From Nocardia niigatensis NBRC 100131 (GTDB taxonomy: Bacteria > Actinomycetota > Actinomycetes > Mycobacteriales > Mycobacteriaceae): a DNA stretch of 64,000 nucleotides. The notes beneath the pieces were generated by a model. The model saw nothing but the letters and a program-made list of their open reading frames with translations. It had not been told where the DNA came from and made no database searches. A program made the position numbers and the translations under genes. Of the stretch, positions 36,316-44,776 are shown one piece after another. Each line of letters opens with the position of its first letter. Positions within the stretch are counted from its first letter, which is position 1. The stretch is from assembly GCF_000308655.1 (NCBI RefSeq), contig NZ_BAGC01000003.1, forward strand, positions 211,605 to 275,604, in the 5' to 3' direction.

Positions 36316-37734
36316 ATGTCGGAACCCGGCAGTACCCACAAGCCGGAACCCGGCAGCGAGCGGCAGGAACTACGCACCGGACTCCGGCGCCGGCACATGA
36401 CGATGATCGCCATCGGCGGCGCGATCGGCGCGGGCCTGTTCGTGGGCAGCGGCTCGGTCATCAGGACCGCCGGACCCGCAGCCATCCTGTCCTACGCGGG
36501 CGCCGGACTCGTCGTGCTGTGCGTGCTGCGGGCGCTCGGTGAAATGGTGGTCGCCCGCCCGGTCGCCGGATCCATGGGCGGGTACGCGCGCATGGCCATG
36601 GGACCGTTCGCCGGATTCACGGTCGGGTGGCTGTACTGGTACCTCTACGTGATCCTGGTCGGGGCGGAGGCGGTGGCCGGTGCGGCTATCCTCGGCAACT
36701 GGATCGATCTCGACCAGTGGATGCTGTCCGCCGGACTGCTGACCGTCATGACCGGGGTCAACCTGGTGTCGGTGAAGTCCTTCGGCGAGTTCGAATTCTG
36801 GTTCGCCTCCATCAAGGTGGTGGCCATCGTGGCCTTCCTGGCCATCGGATCGGCCTGGGTGTTCGGGCTGTGGCCGGGGGCGGATGCGGGCTTCGGCAAT
36901 CTGACCCGGCACGGCGGATTCGCGCCCAATGGTGTCGGCGGCGTCTTCTCCGCGATCGTGGTGGTGATGTTCGCGTTCGGCGGCACCGAGATCGTGACCG
37001 TGGCGGCCACGGAATCCAAGGAGCCGGGCCCTGCGGTGTCCCGCGCCACCAACAATGTGCTGTGGCGGGTCGGCCTGTTCTACGTGGCCTCGATCTTCCT
37101 GGTGGTGACCATCCTGCCGTGGAACGACGCCAAGGTGCTGACGAGCCCGTTCGTGAGCGCGCTCGAGCACATCGGGATTCCGGCCGCCGGCGCGATCATG
37201 CAGGTGGTCATCCTGACCGCGGTGCTGTCGGTGCTGAACTCGGCCATCTACGTGTCCTCGCGCATGCTCTACGTCCTGACCCGCGACGGCGACGCACCGG
37301 CCTCCCTGGTGAAGCTGAACGAGCGCGGCGTCCCCGCCCGCGCGGTCCTGCTGGGCACCGTCGCGGCCTGGGGCGCGGTCATCGCCTCCTATGTGTCCCC
37401 CGACAGGGTATTCACCTTCCTGGTGAACTCCATCGGCGTGGTGCTGGCCTTCGTCTACGTGGCGATCATGTTCTCCCAGTTGCGACTTCGCGCCCGCCTC
37501 CGCCGCGAGGACCCCTCCGCTCTCACCTACCGCATGTGGGGCTACCCCTACATCAGCTGGGCCGTCATCGTCGCCCTCTTCGCCGTCTTCGTGGCCATGG
37601 CCCGCAACCCCGACCAGCGCAACCAGCTGATCGCCTCCACCATCAGCCTGCTGGCCGTCATGGCGATCTATCCCCTGCGCGCCAAATTCGGCCGCAAGAA
37701 GCCGGTCCGCGAGGTCGAGTTCCTCCACCACTGA
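36316..37734 (+). CDS. APC-superfamily amino-acid permease
   Basis: A 472-aa secondary transporter of the AAT (GabP/AnsP-like) family with 12 predicted transmembrane helices. Helix 1 carries HMTMIAIGGAIGAGLFVGSG, the typical unwound substrate site, and helix 6 contains VMFAFGGTEIVTVAATESK. STSRMLY-like NSAIYVSSRMLYVLTRDGDA lies in helix 8-9. The substrate cannot be predicted beyond an amino acid. ATG 36316 was chosen as the start of the family's short polar N-terminus. Flanking genes suggest no pathway. Confidence 0.9.
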   Translation: MSEPGSTHKPEPGSERQELRTGLRRRHMTMIAIGGAIGAGLFVGSGSVIRTAGPAAILSYAGAGLVVLCVLRALGEMVVARPVAGSMGGYARMAMGPFAGFTVGWLYWYLYVILVGAEAVAGAAILGNWIDLDQWMLSAGLLTVMTGVNLVSVKSFGEFEFWFASIKVVAIVAFLAIGSAWVFGLWPGADAGFGNLTRHGGFAPNGVGGVFSAIVVVMFAFGGTEIVTVAATESKEPGPAVSRATNNVLWRVGLFYVASIFLVVTILPWNDAKVLTSPFVSALEHIGIPAAGAIMQVVILTAVLSVLNSAIYVSSRMLYVLTRDGDAPASLVKLNERGVPARAVLLGTVAAWGAVIASYVSPDRVFTFLVNSIGVVLAFVYVAIMFSQLRLRARLRREDPSALTYRMWGYPYISWAVIVALFAVFVAMARNPDQRNQLIASTISLLAVMAIYPLRAKFGRKKPVREVEFLHH

Positions 37735-37799
37735 TCCGAATCCCCTGCACCACACCGATTTCCACAACGAATCGGGCGATTCCCGTCGAGATGCCCCGT

Positions 37800-37819
37800 T
37801 ATCGAACTATCTTTCGATA
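37800..37819. promoter_or_regulatory. Inverted repeat upstream of Rpn-like gene
   Basis: TATCGAA (37800-37806) and TTCGATA (37813-37819) form a perfect 7-bp dyad around CTATCT, 21 nt before the ATG at 37840. It could be an operator. Confidence 0.55.
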
Positions 37820-37839
37820 GCCGACTTACCGTCGTCCTC

Positions 37840-38724
37840 ATGGTCAGCTCGAAACATGAAGCGATGCACAGGCTTTTCCGGAGCCACCCAGAGGTGTTCG
37901 GCCGTGCTTTCGAAACACTCGGCTTACCGTTTCCCGGCCCGCGTGAGGTCGCCTTGTTGCCGAACGATCTCACCGAGATCGATCCGATCGAGCGTCGAGT
38001 CGATACCCTCCTCCGCCTTGACACCGACGAGGGGTCCTTTCTGCTGCTGGTAGAGGCGCAGGGTAAGGATGACCGGAATAAGCCCAGCTCCTGGGCCTAT
38101 TACCTGTCCCATGTCCATGCGAAATACCAACTGCCTCCGGTGCTTCTGGTTGTCTGCCAGGACACGTCGACCGCCAGATGGGCGGAAGGTCCGCTGACTA
38201 TAGGTCCCCGCCAGTGGACGAGCCTCGTTGTTCGCCCACTGGTTCTCGGCCCTCACAATGTTCCCGCCGTGTCGGATCCGTGCATCGCCGCCGGTGATAT
38301 CCCGCTCGCCGCCCTCTCCGCGATCACTCACGCGAATGACGCCGGCATCGGTGCGATACTGAAAGCGCTGGCCACCGCGTTACAGAGCATCGATGAAGAC
38401 GACGCCCTGATCTTCGCCGAACTCACCGAACTCGGGTTGGGCAAGAGCCCGGCCGCACAGACATGGAGGCAGTTGATGACCGTGGATCTCTCGTTCTTCC
38501 GCTCCGAGACTTCCCAGCGGCTCCGTGCCGAAGGCCGGGTCGAGGGCCGGGTCCAGACCCTTATAGACGCGATTCTCCGCAGCCTGCGTGCGCGCGGCAT
38601 CGAGGTGTCGCAGGACGCTCGGCAGCGCATCGAATCGTGCCGTGAGCTGGATACCCTCGATGCCTGGTTCGATCGCTCGCTCACCGCGAGCTCGATAGCC
38701 GAGATTCTCGGCAAGGAGGGATAG
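37840..38724 (+). CDS. Rpn/YhgA-like PD-(D/E)XK nuclease-family protein
   Basis: A 294-aa protein resembling actinobacterial Rpn/YhgA-type (PDDEXK_2-related) proteins. HEAMHRLFRSHPEVFGRAFE is followed by the core RRVDTLLRLDTDEGSFLLLV with E-x-Q in VEAQGKDD, a plausible Asp...Glu-x-Gln catalytic set at about residues 58-78. The C-terminal helical part has RLRAEGRVEGRVQTLIDAI, the repeated EGR(V/A)EGR element common near the C-terminus of this family. Such proteins promote recombination in E. coli. GC and codon use are less extreme than the neighbours, suggesting mobility. Confidence 0.72.
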   Translation: MVSSKHEAMHRLFRSHPEVFGRAFETLGLPFPGPREVALLPNDLTEIDPIERRVDTLLRLDTDEGSFLLLVEAQGKDDRNKPSSWAYYLSHVHAKYQLPPVLLVVCQDTSTARWAEGPLTIGPRQWTSLVVRPLVLGPHNVPAVSDPCIAAGDIPLAALSAITHANDAGIGAILKALATALQSIDEDDALIFAELTELGLGKSPAAQTWRQLMTVDLSFFRSETSQRLRAEGRVEGRVQTLIDAILRSLRARGIEVSQDARQRIESCRELDTLDAWFDRSLTASSIAEILGKEG

Positions 38725-38740
38725 TTCTCGAGCTCGGTGC

Positions 38741-39211
38741 CTACTGCGTGGGTTTGACGACGACCGCGGTGCCGTAGGCGGCGACCTCGCTCATGGTGTT
38801 GGCGATCTCGTTGCAGTCGAAGCGCATTGCGACGACCGCGTTCGCGCCATAGGCCATGGCATGTTGGCACATTCGCATGATGGCCTCGTGCCGCGACTGG
38901 TACAGCAGCTGGGTGTACTCGTGGATTTCGCCGCCGCCCAGGGCGCGGAATCCGGCTGCGAAATTCGCGCCCAGGCCGCGGCTGCGGACGGTCAGTCCCG
39001 CGACCTCACCGATCACCTTGACGATCTCCTGGCCTGGCACATCGTTCATGGTGGACACCAGGATCGGGAACTGCGGGCCCGGCTGCTGCTGCGGTTGCGG
39101 CTGGCCCTGCTGGGGGTAGGGGGCCTGGCCCTGTTGCGGGTACTGCTGCTGCCCGGGTCCCTGCTGCGGGTACTGCTGGTAGGGCTGCTGCGGCGGCATG
39201 GGTTGGTTCAT
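38741..39211 (-). CDS. YbjQ (UPF0145) protein with Pro/Gln-rich N-terminus
   Basis: A 156-aa protein. Residues about 1-48 are a Pro/Gln/Tyr/Gly-rich low-complexity tail (repeated YPQQG units). Residues about 49-153 are the YbjQ domain: ILVSTMNDVPGQEIVKVIGE, LLYQSRHEAIMRMCQHA, ANAVVAMRFDCNEIANTMS. YbjQ forms pentameric assemblies in other bacteria, with unknown function. The PQQ-rich tail may mediate protein interaction, as in actinobacterial membrane-associated proteins. It is convergent with the Rpn-like gene. Confidence 0.88.
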   Translation of the reverse strand: MNQPMPPQQPYQQYPQQGPGQQQYPQQGQAPYPQQGQPQPQQQPGPQFPILVSTMNDVPGQEIVKVIGEVAGLTVRSRGLGANFAAGFRALGGGEIHEYTQLLYQSRHEAIMRMCQHAMAYGANAVVAMRFDCNEIANTMSEVAAYGTAVVVKPTQ

Positions 39212-39240
39212 GAGCGGGATCGTACGGGGTGAAACCGAAC

Positions 39241-39269
39241 GCGGACCGCATCCAGTGGGTGCGGTCCGC
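39241..39269 (-). terminator. Hairpin after the MFS pseudogene
   Basis: GCGGACCGCA (39241-39250) pairs with TGCGGTCCGC (39260-39269) across a 9-nt loop. It lies downstream of the minus-strand marR-MFS remnant and upstream of ybjQ. Confidence 0.75.
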
Positions 39270-39283
39270 GAACGGCGGGCGGC

Positions 39284-39925
39284 TCAGTCCTCGCCGAGAG
39301 CGATGGCCTGGGCTTCGGCGGGGTGCGGGCGGCGGGGGCGTGGTCGTCCATGTGGGACAGGAGCTTTCGGCCGGAGCAGAGGACGGCGACCGCGGCGGCG
39401 GTGCAGGCGGCGCCCCCCCAGAAGGGGAGGGATGCCTGGTGTTCGCCGAGTTTCCCCGCGAGGTAGGGAGCGGCGGCGCCGCCGGTGGCCGCGCCCACGA
39501 TGGTCGCCAGCGCGGTGGCGATGAACAGCGCATTGCCCAGACCCCAGCCGGCGCGGAAGCCGACGATCTACCCGACCGTGCTGGAACTGCCTGCGAGAGC
39601 GGCGGACACGATGATGATGGCCAGGCCGGCCAGCTGCGTTCTTGGCCCCGAAGCGGCTGGAGATGACGCCGGTGATGAGCATGGCCACGCCCGTGACCAG
39701 CATGTAGCTGGTGAACAGCAGCGTCACCTGGGACGGTGAGGCGTGCAGCTGCTCGCCGATCGGTTTGAGGATCGGATCCACCAGCCCGATGCCCATGAAC
39801 GCGATGACCGAGGCGAAGGCGACGGCCCACACCGATTTGGGCTGCCTGGATTTCGAGGTGGCGGTGTTGTCGGGGCCGACGGCTGCGGGGAAGGCGGGCC
39901 GGGAGATCGGGGTGCGGGTGGTCAC
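39284..39925 (-). pseudogene. MFS transporter remnant (deletion, frameshifts, stop)
   Basis: The first 90 or so codons read as an intact MFS N-terminus (SVWAVAFASVIAFMGIGLVD, then QVTLLFTSYMLVTGVAMLIT and ISSRFGAKN). Near 39631-39645 the frame shifts. The homology continues in another frame as LAGLAIIIVSAALAGSSSTVG, a TAG stop at 39568-39570 replaces a probable CAG, and then FRAGWGLGNALFIATALATI joins directly to the C-terminal piece AAAPYLAGKLGEHQASLPFW. The join implies loss of roughly 200 internal residues of a 12-helix transporter. A second frameshift near 39340 restores the terminal EAQAIALGED. The gene is not functional. Confidence 0.85.
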
Positions 39926-39993
39926 TGACTTGTCCTCAACTACGAATGTTGTTGATTCGCAGCTGCTTTCGGTCGAGTTGCGAGGGTCCGGAT

Positions 39994-40451
39994 TCAGGCC
40001 CCGGCGGCCTTGAAGGCTACGGTGAGGTCGTCCAGGTTCCGGCTCAGGCGGTCGAGCAGAGCCGGGTCGAGGTCGGGAAGCCGTGCGGCGAGGGAGTTCC
40101 GAGGTGCCCCCGGGCGGCGGCCGGCCGGTCTCGTCCCGCGGGCGTGAGCTCGACGACCACGGCTCTGGAGTCGTCGGGATCCTTGGCCCGCGTGGCGAGA
40201 CCGGCCTCGGTCAGCCGTCCGATCAGCGCCGTTGCTGACGGTTGGGAGCATCGGTCCAGGCGAGCGAACTCGCTGATCCGCAGGGGGCCGTACTCGTCGA
40301 GGGTTCCCAGTGCCCGCATGACGGCGTGCGGAAGATCGATGCCGCCGAGTACTCCGGCCAGGCGGTTGAGCCGTGAGGTGGCGACGACGATGTCGACCAG
40401 CCTGTCCCCGGTGTCCTCCGGGATGAGCTCGGTTGCCTGTCTCGGCTGCAC
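39994..40451 (-). pseudogene. MarR-family regulator, frameshifted near its 3' end
   Basis: The product begins at GTG 40451 (VQPRQATELI) and shows a MarR winged-helix: ALGTLDEYGPLRISEFARL, PSATALIGRLTEAGLATRAK and DSRAVVVELTPAGRD. Near 40100-40125, in a G/C run, the frame shifts. The expected C-terminal dimerisation helices continue in the next frame as NSLAARLPDLDPALLDRLSR up to a stop at 39994-39996. The DNA-binding part may still be made. It would have controlled the adjacent MFS gene, 69 nt downstream. Confidence 0.75.
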
Positions 40452-40474
40452 CCGTAGATTGTTGCATAAGCTAA

Positions 40475-40490
40475 CTATGTATTTACATAG
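40475..40490. promoter_or_regulatory. Palindromic operator upstream of marR remnant
   Basis: CTATGTATTTACATAG is a perfect 16-bp palindrome (arms CTATGTA/TACATAG). It is flanked by direct repeats of GCTAAC at 40470-40475 and 40491-40496. Position and symmetry fit a MarR autoregulatory site. Confidence 0.72.
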
Positions 40491-40529
40491 GCTAACGATA
40501 TTTCGAGGGGTGAGATGGGGCACACGGCG

Positions 40530-40565
40530 AACGGCCCGTGCGCGGCGAACTGCGCACGGGCCGTT
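40530..40565 (-). terminator. Hairpin after fadE33
   Basis: The 14-bp perfect arms AACGGCCCGTGCGC (40530-40543) and GCGCACGGGCCGTT (40552-40565) enclose an 8-nt loop. It ends the fadD3-fadE33 operon. Confidence 0.85.
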
Positions 40566-40583
40566 TCCGGAAAGATCTCGCCG

Positions 40584-41627
40584 CTAGGCGGGCCGGGCCA
40601 GCGGGCGGGCGGGAGTGCCGAAGAGCTGGGCGTCGGCGTGCGCGCGCTTGAAGAACAGGTGCGCGTCGTGCTCCCAGGTGATGGCGATACCGCCGTGCAT
40701 CTGCACGGTCTCCGACACCACCGAGTTGAACGTGTCGATCGCGTGCAGACGGGCGGCCTGCACGTCGATGGCCTCGACCGCGCCCGCGGCCAGACCCGCG
40801 ATGGCCAGGTAGGCCACCGACCGGGTCGACTCCACCAGCACATACATGTCGGCCATGCGGTGCTTGAGCGCCTGGAAGCTGCCGATCGGACGACCGAACT
40901 GCACCCGGGACTTGCTGTACTCGACGGTCATGTCGAGGCACTGCTCGGCCGCGCCGAGCTGCTCGGCAACCACTGCCGCCCAGGCGATTTCCCGCAGGCG
41001 GGTGACATCGAGCGCGCCGACCGGACGGGCCGCGGCCGCGTCGAAGTCGATGCGCGCCAGCTTGCGGGTCGGGTCCTGGGTGACGACCGCGGTCCGGGTG
41101 ACGCCGGCGGCATCGCCCGCGACCTCGAACAGGCCGTCCGCGGTCAGCACCAGCAGGGTGTCCGCGTGCACGCCGTCGAGGACGTAATGCGCGGAGCCCG
41201 AGAGCTTCTCGCCGTCGGCGGTGACCCCGAAGGAATCCCAGCCGCGCGGCCCGGCCCAGCACAGCGCCAGCGTGCGGACGCCCTCGGCGACCTCCGGCAG
41301 CAGCCGCTCATTGGTCTCGGTGTGCCCGGCCAGCAGCAGCGCCTGCACACCCAGCACGGCCGAGCCGAGCATGGGCGGCGCGGACAGTGTGCGCCCGAGT
41401 TCCTCGACCACCAGCAGGGATTCGACCAGGCCGACCCCGATGCCGCCGAACTCCTCCGGAATGGCGAGGGCCGCGACACCGACCTGCTCGCACAGCAGCT
41501 TCCACAGCTGCTCGTCGTAGCCGTGCTCGGTCTCCAGCCCGCGCCGCACGGCCGCGCTGTCGCCGTGCTTGGCCAGCACCGCGCGCACGGTGGTGACGAG
41601 TTCCTGCTGTTCGGCGGTGAGGCTCAT
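40584..41627 (-). CDS. fadE33: Acyl-CoA dehydrogenase FadE33
   Basis: A 347-aa ACAD of the KstR2/HIP regulon acting late in ring C/D degradation. It begins SLTAEQQELVTTVRAVLAKH and keeps SRVQFGRPIGSFQALKHRMA (FAD contact) and TVQMHGGIAITWEHDAHLFF. The GSDLA-type loop is degenerate, suggesting the smaller subunit of a heteromeric enzyme with FadE31 or FadE32. Last gene of the fadD3 operon; the next upstream gene is fadE32 (28-nt gap). Numbering follows the fixed FadD3-FadE31-FadE32-FadE33 order of M. tuberculosis. Confidence 0.85.
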   Translation of the reverse strand: MSLTAEQQELVTTVRAVLAKHGDSAAVRRGLETEHGYDEQLWKLLCEQVGVAALAIPEEFGGIGVGLVESLLVVEELGRTLSAPPMLGSAVLGVQALLLAGHTETNERLLPEVAEGVRTLALCWAGPRGWDSFGVTADGEKLSGSAHYVLDGVHADTLLVLTADGLFEVAGDAAGVTRTAVVTQDPTRKLARIDFDAAAARPVGALDVTRLREIAWAAVVAEQLGAAEQCLDMTVEYSKSRVQFGRPIGSFQALKHRMADMYVLVESTRSVAYLAIAGLAAGAVEAIDVQAARLHAIDTFNSVVSETVQMHGGIAITWEHDAHLFFKRAHADAQLFGTPARPLARPA

Positions 41628-41655
41628 GCCTTCGCTCCCAAGGTGTCGATGGTGG

Positions 41656-42714
41656 TCATGCCGCCTTCTGTGAATGGGCTGAGCCGGCGCGCAGGGCGGC
41701 GGCGATGCGGGCGCGGTGCTCGGCCGGGGTGCCCCAGGCCGACCGCAGCGCGGTGACCTTGGTCAGCCACAGCGACAGATCGCATTCGGCGGTGTAGCCG
41801 ATGGCGCCGTGCACCTGTAGCGCGATGCGCGCGGTCTGGTACGCGGCCTCGCCGCAGGCCAGCTTGGCCGCGGAGATGTCGCGGCCGCGGGTCTCGGCGT
41901 CCGCGCCCGACTCCAGGGTCAGCGCGGCCCGGTAGAGCAGTGGCAACGCCATCTCCAGGCCGATGTGGGCATTGGCCAGATGATGCTTGATGGCCTGGTT
42001 GCGGCCGATCGGGGTACCGAACTGCTGGCGCTGCTTGACGTACTCGACGCTGGTGTCCAGCAGCGCGCGGCCGCCGCCGAGCAGCTGCGCGGCGGCGGCC
42101 AGGGCGGCGGTGTCGAAGGCGAGATCGATTGCGGCGCTGACGCCTTCGCCCTCGACCAGGGTCTCGCCCGCGGTCACGGTGAAGAGCCGACGCGCGGCGT
42201 CCACCGACGTCACCAGCTCACCGGCGGTGCCCAGCGCGACGCGGTCGCCCTCGGCGATCAGCACCAGGTCGGCCAGATCGGCGTCCAGCGCGGTGGCCGC
42301 GCCCTGGGCCCGGCCCGCGTTGGCCCCGGCCGACGCGGTCACCGCGAGGGTGCCCAGCTTCGCGCCCTCGGCCAGCTCCGGCAGCTGTTCGGTGGCGAGC
42401 GCCGAGTCCGGAAGCGCCTGCAGCAGTGCGGGAATCGCGGCGGCGGTCTCCACCAGCGGACCCGGCACGGCGGCCCGGCCGATCTCGGTGAAGGCCACGA
42501 TCATTTCGACCGGGCCCGCGCCGAAGCCGCCGTTCTCCTCGGTGATGGTCAGGCCCAGCGCGCCCGCCTCGGCCAGCTGGCCGATCAGCGCGCGCCCGGC
42601 GGCGGAATCGCCCGTGCCCCAGGCCCGGACGATGCCCGGGGTCTTGGCGGCCTCGCCCATCTTGCGCAGGCTGGCGGCGAAATCATTCTGTTCTGCGGTC
42701 AATGCGAATCGCAT
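41656..42714 (-). CDS. fadE32: Acyl-CoA dehydrogenase FadE32
   Basis: A 352-aa ACAD-like subunit starting MRFALTAEQNDFAASLRKMG. ALGLTITEENGGFGAGPVEM lies in the N-terminal domain, and the C-terminal FAD-contact motif is RQQFGTPIGRNQAIKHHLAN, followed by IALQVHGAIGYTAECDLSLW. The central beta domain is degenerate, as in other members of this set. FadE31-33 are implicated in dehydrogenating the CoA thioesters formed after ring D opening. It lies between fadE31 (19-nt gap) and fadE33. Confidence 0.86.
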   Translation of the reverse strand: MRFALTAEQNDFAASLRKMGEAAKTPGIVRAWGTGDSAAGRALIGQLAEAGALGLTITEENGGFGAGPVEMIVAFTEIGRAAVPGPLVETAAAIPALLQALPDSALATEQLPELAEGAKLGTLAVTASAGANAGRAQGAATALDADLADLVLIAEGDRVALGTAGELVTSVDAARRLFTVTAGETLVEGEGVSAAIDLAFDTAALAAAAQLLGGGRALLDTSVEYVKQRQQFGTPIGRNQAIKHHLANAHIGLEMALPLLYRAALTLESGADAETRGRDISAAKLACGEAAYQTARIALQVHGAIGYTAECDLSLWLTKVTALRSAWGTPAEHRARIAAALRAGSAHSQKAA

Positions 42715-42733
42715 GTCGTCGTCCTCCGGGTGG

Positions 42734-43864
42734 CTATCGCGGCAGGCCGAGCAGGCGTTCGGCGATGATGTTGCGCTGGATCTCGTTGGTGCCGGCGTAG
42801 ATCGGGCCCGCCAGCGAGAACAGGTAGCCGTCGGTCCAGGCCGACTCCTGCTCCGCGGCCGCGCCGTGCAGGTCGAGGGCGGTCTCGTGCATGGCGATGT
42901 CCAGGTCCGACCAGAACACCTTGTTCACCGAGGATTCCGCACCCAGCTGACCGCCGTCGGCCAGGCGGGTCACGGTGGCCCAGGTGTTGAGGCGGTACGC
43001 CTCGGCACCCACCCACGCGTCGACCACGCGGTCGGCGAGGGCGGTGTCGGACTCGTCGGCCGTGTCCTGCCACAGCTCGATGAGCTTGGCGGCGGTGGCG
43101 GTGAATCGGCCCGGCGCGCGCAGTGAGAGGCCGCGCTCGTTGCTGGAGGTCGCCATGGCGACCTTCCAGCCGTTGTTCGCCTCGCCGATCACGTCGGCGT
43201 CCGGCACGAACACATTGTCGAGGAAGATCTCCGCGAAGCCCGGCTCGCCGTCCAGCTGCGGAATCGGCCGCACCGTAATGCCTTCCGCGGTGAGCGGGAA
43301 CATCAGGTAGGTCAGGCCGCGGTGGCGCTCGGCCTCCGGGTCGCTGCGGAACAGGCCGAAACCCCAGTCCGCGAACGAGGCCCGCGAGCTCCAGGTCTTC
43401 TGGCCGTTGAGCAGCCAGCCGCCCTCGGTGCGCTTGGCGGTGGAGCGGATGCCCGCCAGATCGGAACCGGCCTCCGGCTCGGACCAGGCCTGCGCCCAGA
43501 TGTCGTCCGCGCGGGCCATTCTCGGCAGGATGCGGGCCAGCTGCTCGGGGGAGCCGTGCTCGAACAGGGTCGGCGCCAGCAGGAAGATGCCGTTCTGCGA
43601 GACGCGACCGGGCGCGCCCGCCGCGTAGTACTCCTCCTCGAAGATGACCCATTCGGTCAGCGAGGCGTCGCGGCCGCCGTACTCGGCGGGCCAGGCCACA
43701 CACGACAGGCGGGCCTCGGCCAGCTTGGCCTCCCACGCGCGGTGCGCCTCGAAGCCCTCCTCGGTGTCCATGGAGGGCAGGGGAGTGGCAGGCACGTTGG
43801 CCGCCAGGAAAGCGCGCACCTCGGCGCGGAATTCCTCGGTCTTGGCGTCGAATTCGAGATCCAC
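42734..43864 (-). CDS. fadE31: Acyl-CoA dehydrogenase FadE31
   Basis: A 376-aa ACAD with full motifs: AWSEPEAGSDLAGIRSTAKR, LNGQKTWSSRASFADWGFG, AEIFLDNVFVPDADVIGEAN, TSSNERGLSLRAPGR with a Glu at the ChsE2-type catalytic position, and a C-terminal GTNEIQRNIIAERLLGLPR. It is probably the catalytic subunit of a FadE31-containing dehydrogenase. It starts immediately after the stop of the preceding enoyl-CoA hydratase gene (no gap), indicating coupling. Confidence 0.88.
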   Translation of the reverse strand: MDLEFDAKTEEFRAEVRAFLAANVPATPLPSMDTEEGFEAHRAWEAKLAEARLSCVAWPAEYGGRDASLTEWVIFEEEYYAAGAPGRVSQNGIFLLAPTLFEHGSPEQLARILPRMARADDIWAQAWSEPEAGSDLAGIRSTAKRTEGGWLLNGQKTWSSRASFADWGFGLFRSDPEAERHRGLTYLMFPLTAEGITVRPIPQLDGEPGFAEIFLDNVFVPDADVIGEANNGWKVAMATSSNERGLSLRAPGRFTATAAKLIELWQDTADESDTALADRVVDAWVGAEAYRLNTWATVTRLADGGQLGAESSVNKVFWSDLDIAMHETALDLHGAAAEQESAWTDGYLFSLAGPIYAGTNEIQRNIIAERLLGLPR

Positions 43865-44776
43865 TTATTTCGCCCCGTCGTTGTTGGTAGCTGAATCTGA
43901 TTCGCGGCCCGCCGCGGCGGCAGCCTTCATGGACTTGGCGTTCATCCCGCCCAGCGAGTCCGCGCCGACCTCGGCATTGTGCGCATGCGCGAAGTGGTGC
44001 AGTCCGAACACCGAGTCCATGCCCGCGCGCATACCCATCAGGTCCTCGCACTGGTTGACGGCCTTCTTGGTCAGCGCCAGGCCGAACTGCGGCATCTCCG
44101 CGATCTTCTCGGCCAGCGCGAAGGTCTCCGTCTCCAGATCCGCGTGCGCGACAACGCGATTGAGCATGCCCCACTCGTAAGCCTGTGCCGCGGTGAAGCG
44201 TTCACCGGTGAACAGGATCTCCTTTGCGCGGCGCGGCCCCAGCACCCACGGGTGCGCGAAGTACTCGACGCCCGGAATGCCCATGCGGACAACCGGATCG
44301 GAGAAGAACGCGTCCTCGGAGGCCACGATCATGTCGCAGGACCACGCCAGCATGAGCGCGCCCGCGATGCACGCGCCCTGCACCATGGCGATGGTCGGCT
44401 TGGGGATCTCCCGCCAGCGGCGGCACATGCCCAGGTAGACCTCGGACTCCCGGGCGAAGCGCTGATCGCCGCCCGGGCGATCGGTGTGGTCCCACCACAG
44501 CGCGGCCTTGTTCTCGTACTCGATGTGGTGGTCGCGGCCCGGCGTGCCGATGTCGTGGCCCGCGCTGAAATGCTTTCCGGCGCCGCCCAGCACGATCACC
44601 TTGACCTCCGGATCCTCGACGGCCCGCACGAAGGCGGCGTCGAGCGCGTAGGTCATGACCGAGTTCTGCGCATTGCGGTAGTCCGGCCGGTTCAGCGTGA
44701 CGACCGCGATCGGTCCGCGCTTCTCGTAGAGGACGACCTCGCCCTCGTCGGGAATGGGTCCCGGTTCCTGGCTCAC
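43865..44776 (-). CDS. Enoyl-CoA hydratase/isomerase family protein (EchA13-like)
   Basis: A 303-aa crotonase-fold protein. The oxyanion-hole segments are GKHFSAGHDIGT (about residue 65) and QGACIAGALMLAWSCDMIVA (about residue 135). At the usual catalytic Glu position the sequence is FSDPVVRMGIPG, so the standard hydratase base is missing and another reaction is possible. A 20-residue Ala/Lys tail ends the protein. It lies between fadD3 (overlapping by 4 nt) and fadE31 in the KstR2 regulon, as with echA13-like genes in some Rhodococcus clusters. The step is unassigned. Confidence 0.82.
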   Translation of the reverse strand: MSQEPGPIPDEGEVVLYEKRGPIAVVTLNRPDYRNAQNSVMTYALDAAFVRAVEDPEVKVIVLGGAGKHFSAGHDIGTPGRDHHIEYENKAALWWDHTDRPGGDQRFARESEVYLGMCRRWREIPKPTIAMVQGACIAGALMLAWSCDMIVASEDAFFSDPVVRMGIPGVEYFAHPWVLGPRRAKEILFTGERFTAAQAYEWGMLNRVVAHADLETETFALAEKIAEMPQFGLALTKKAVNQCEDLMGMRAGMDSVFGLHHFAHAHNAEVGADSLGGMNAKSMKAAAAAGRESDSATNNDGAK

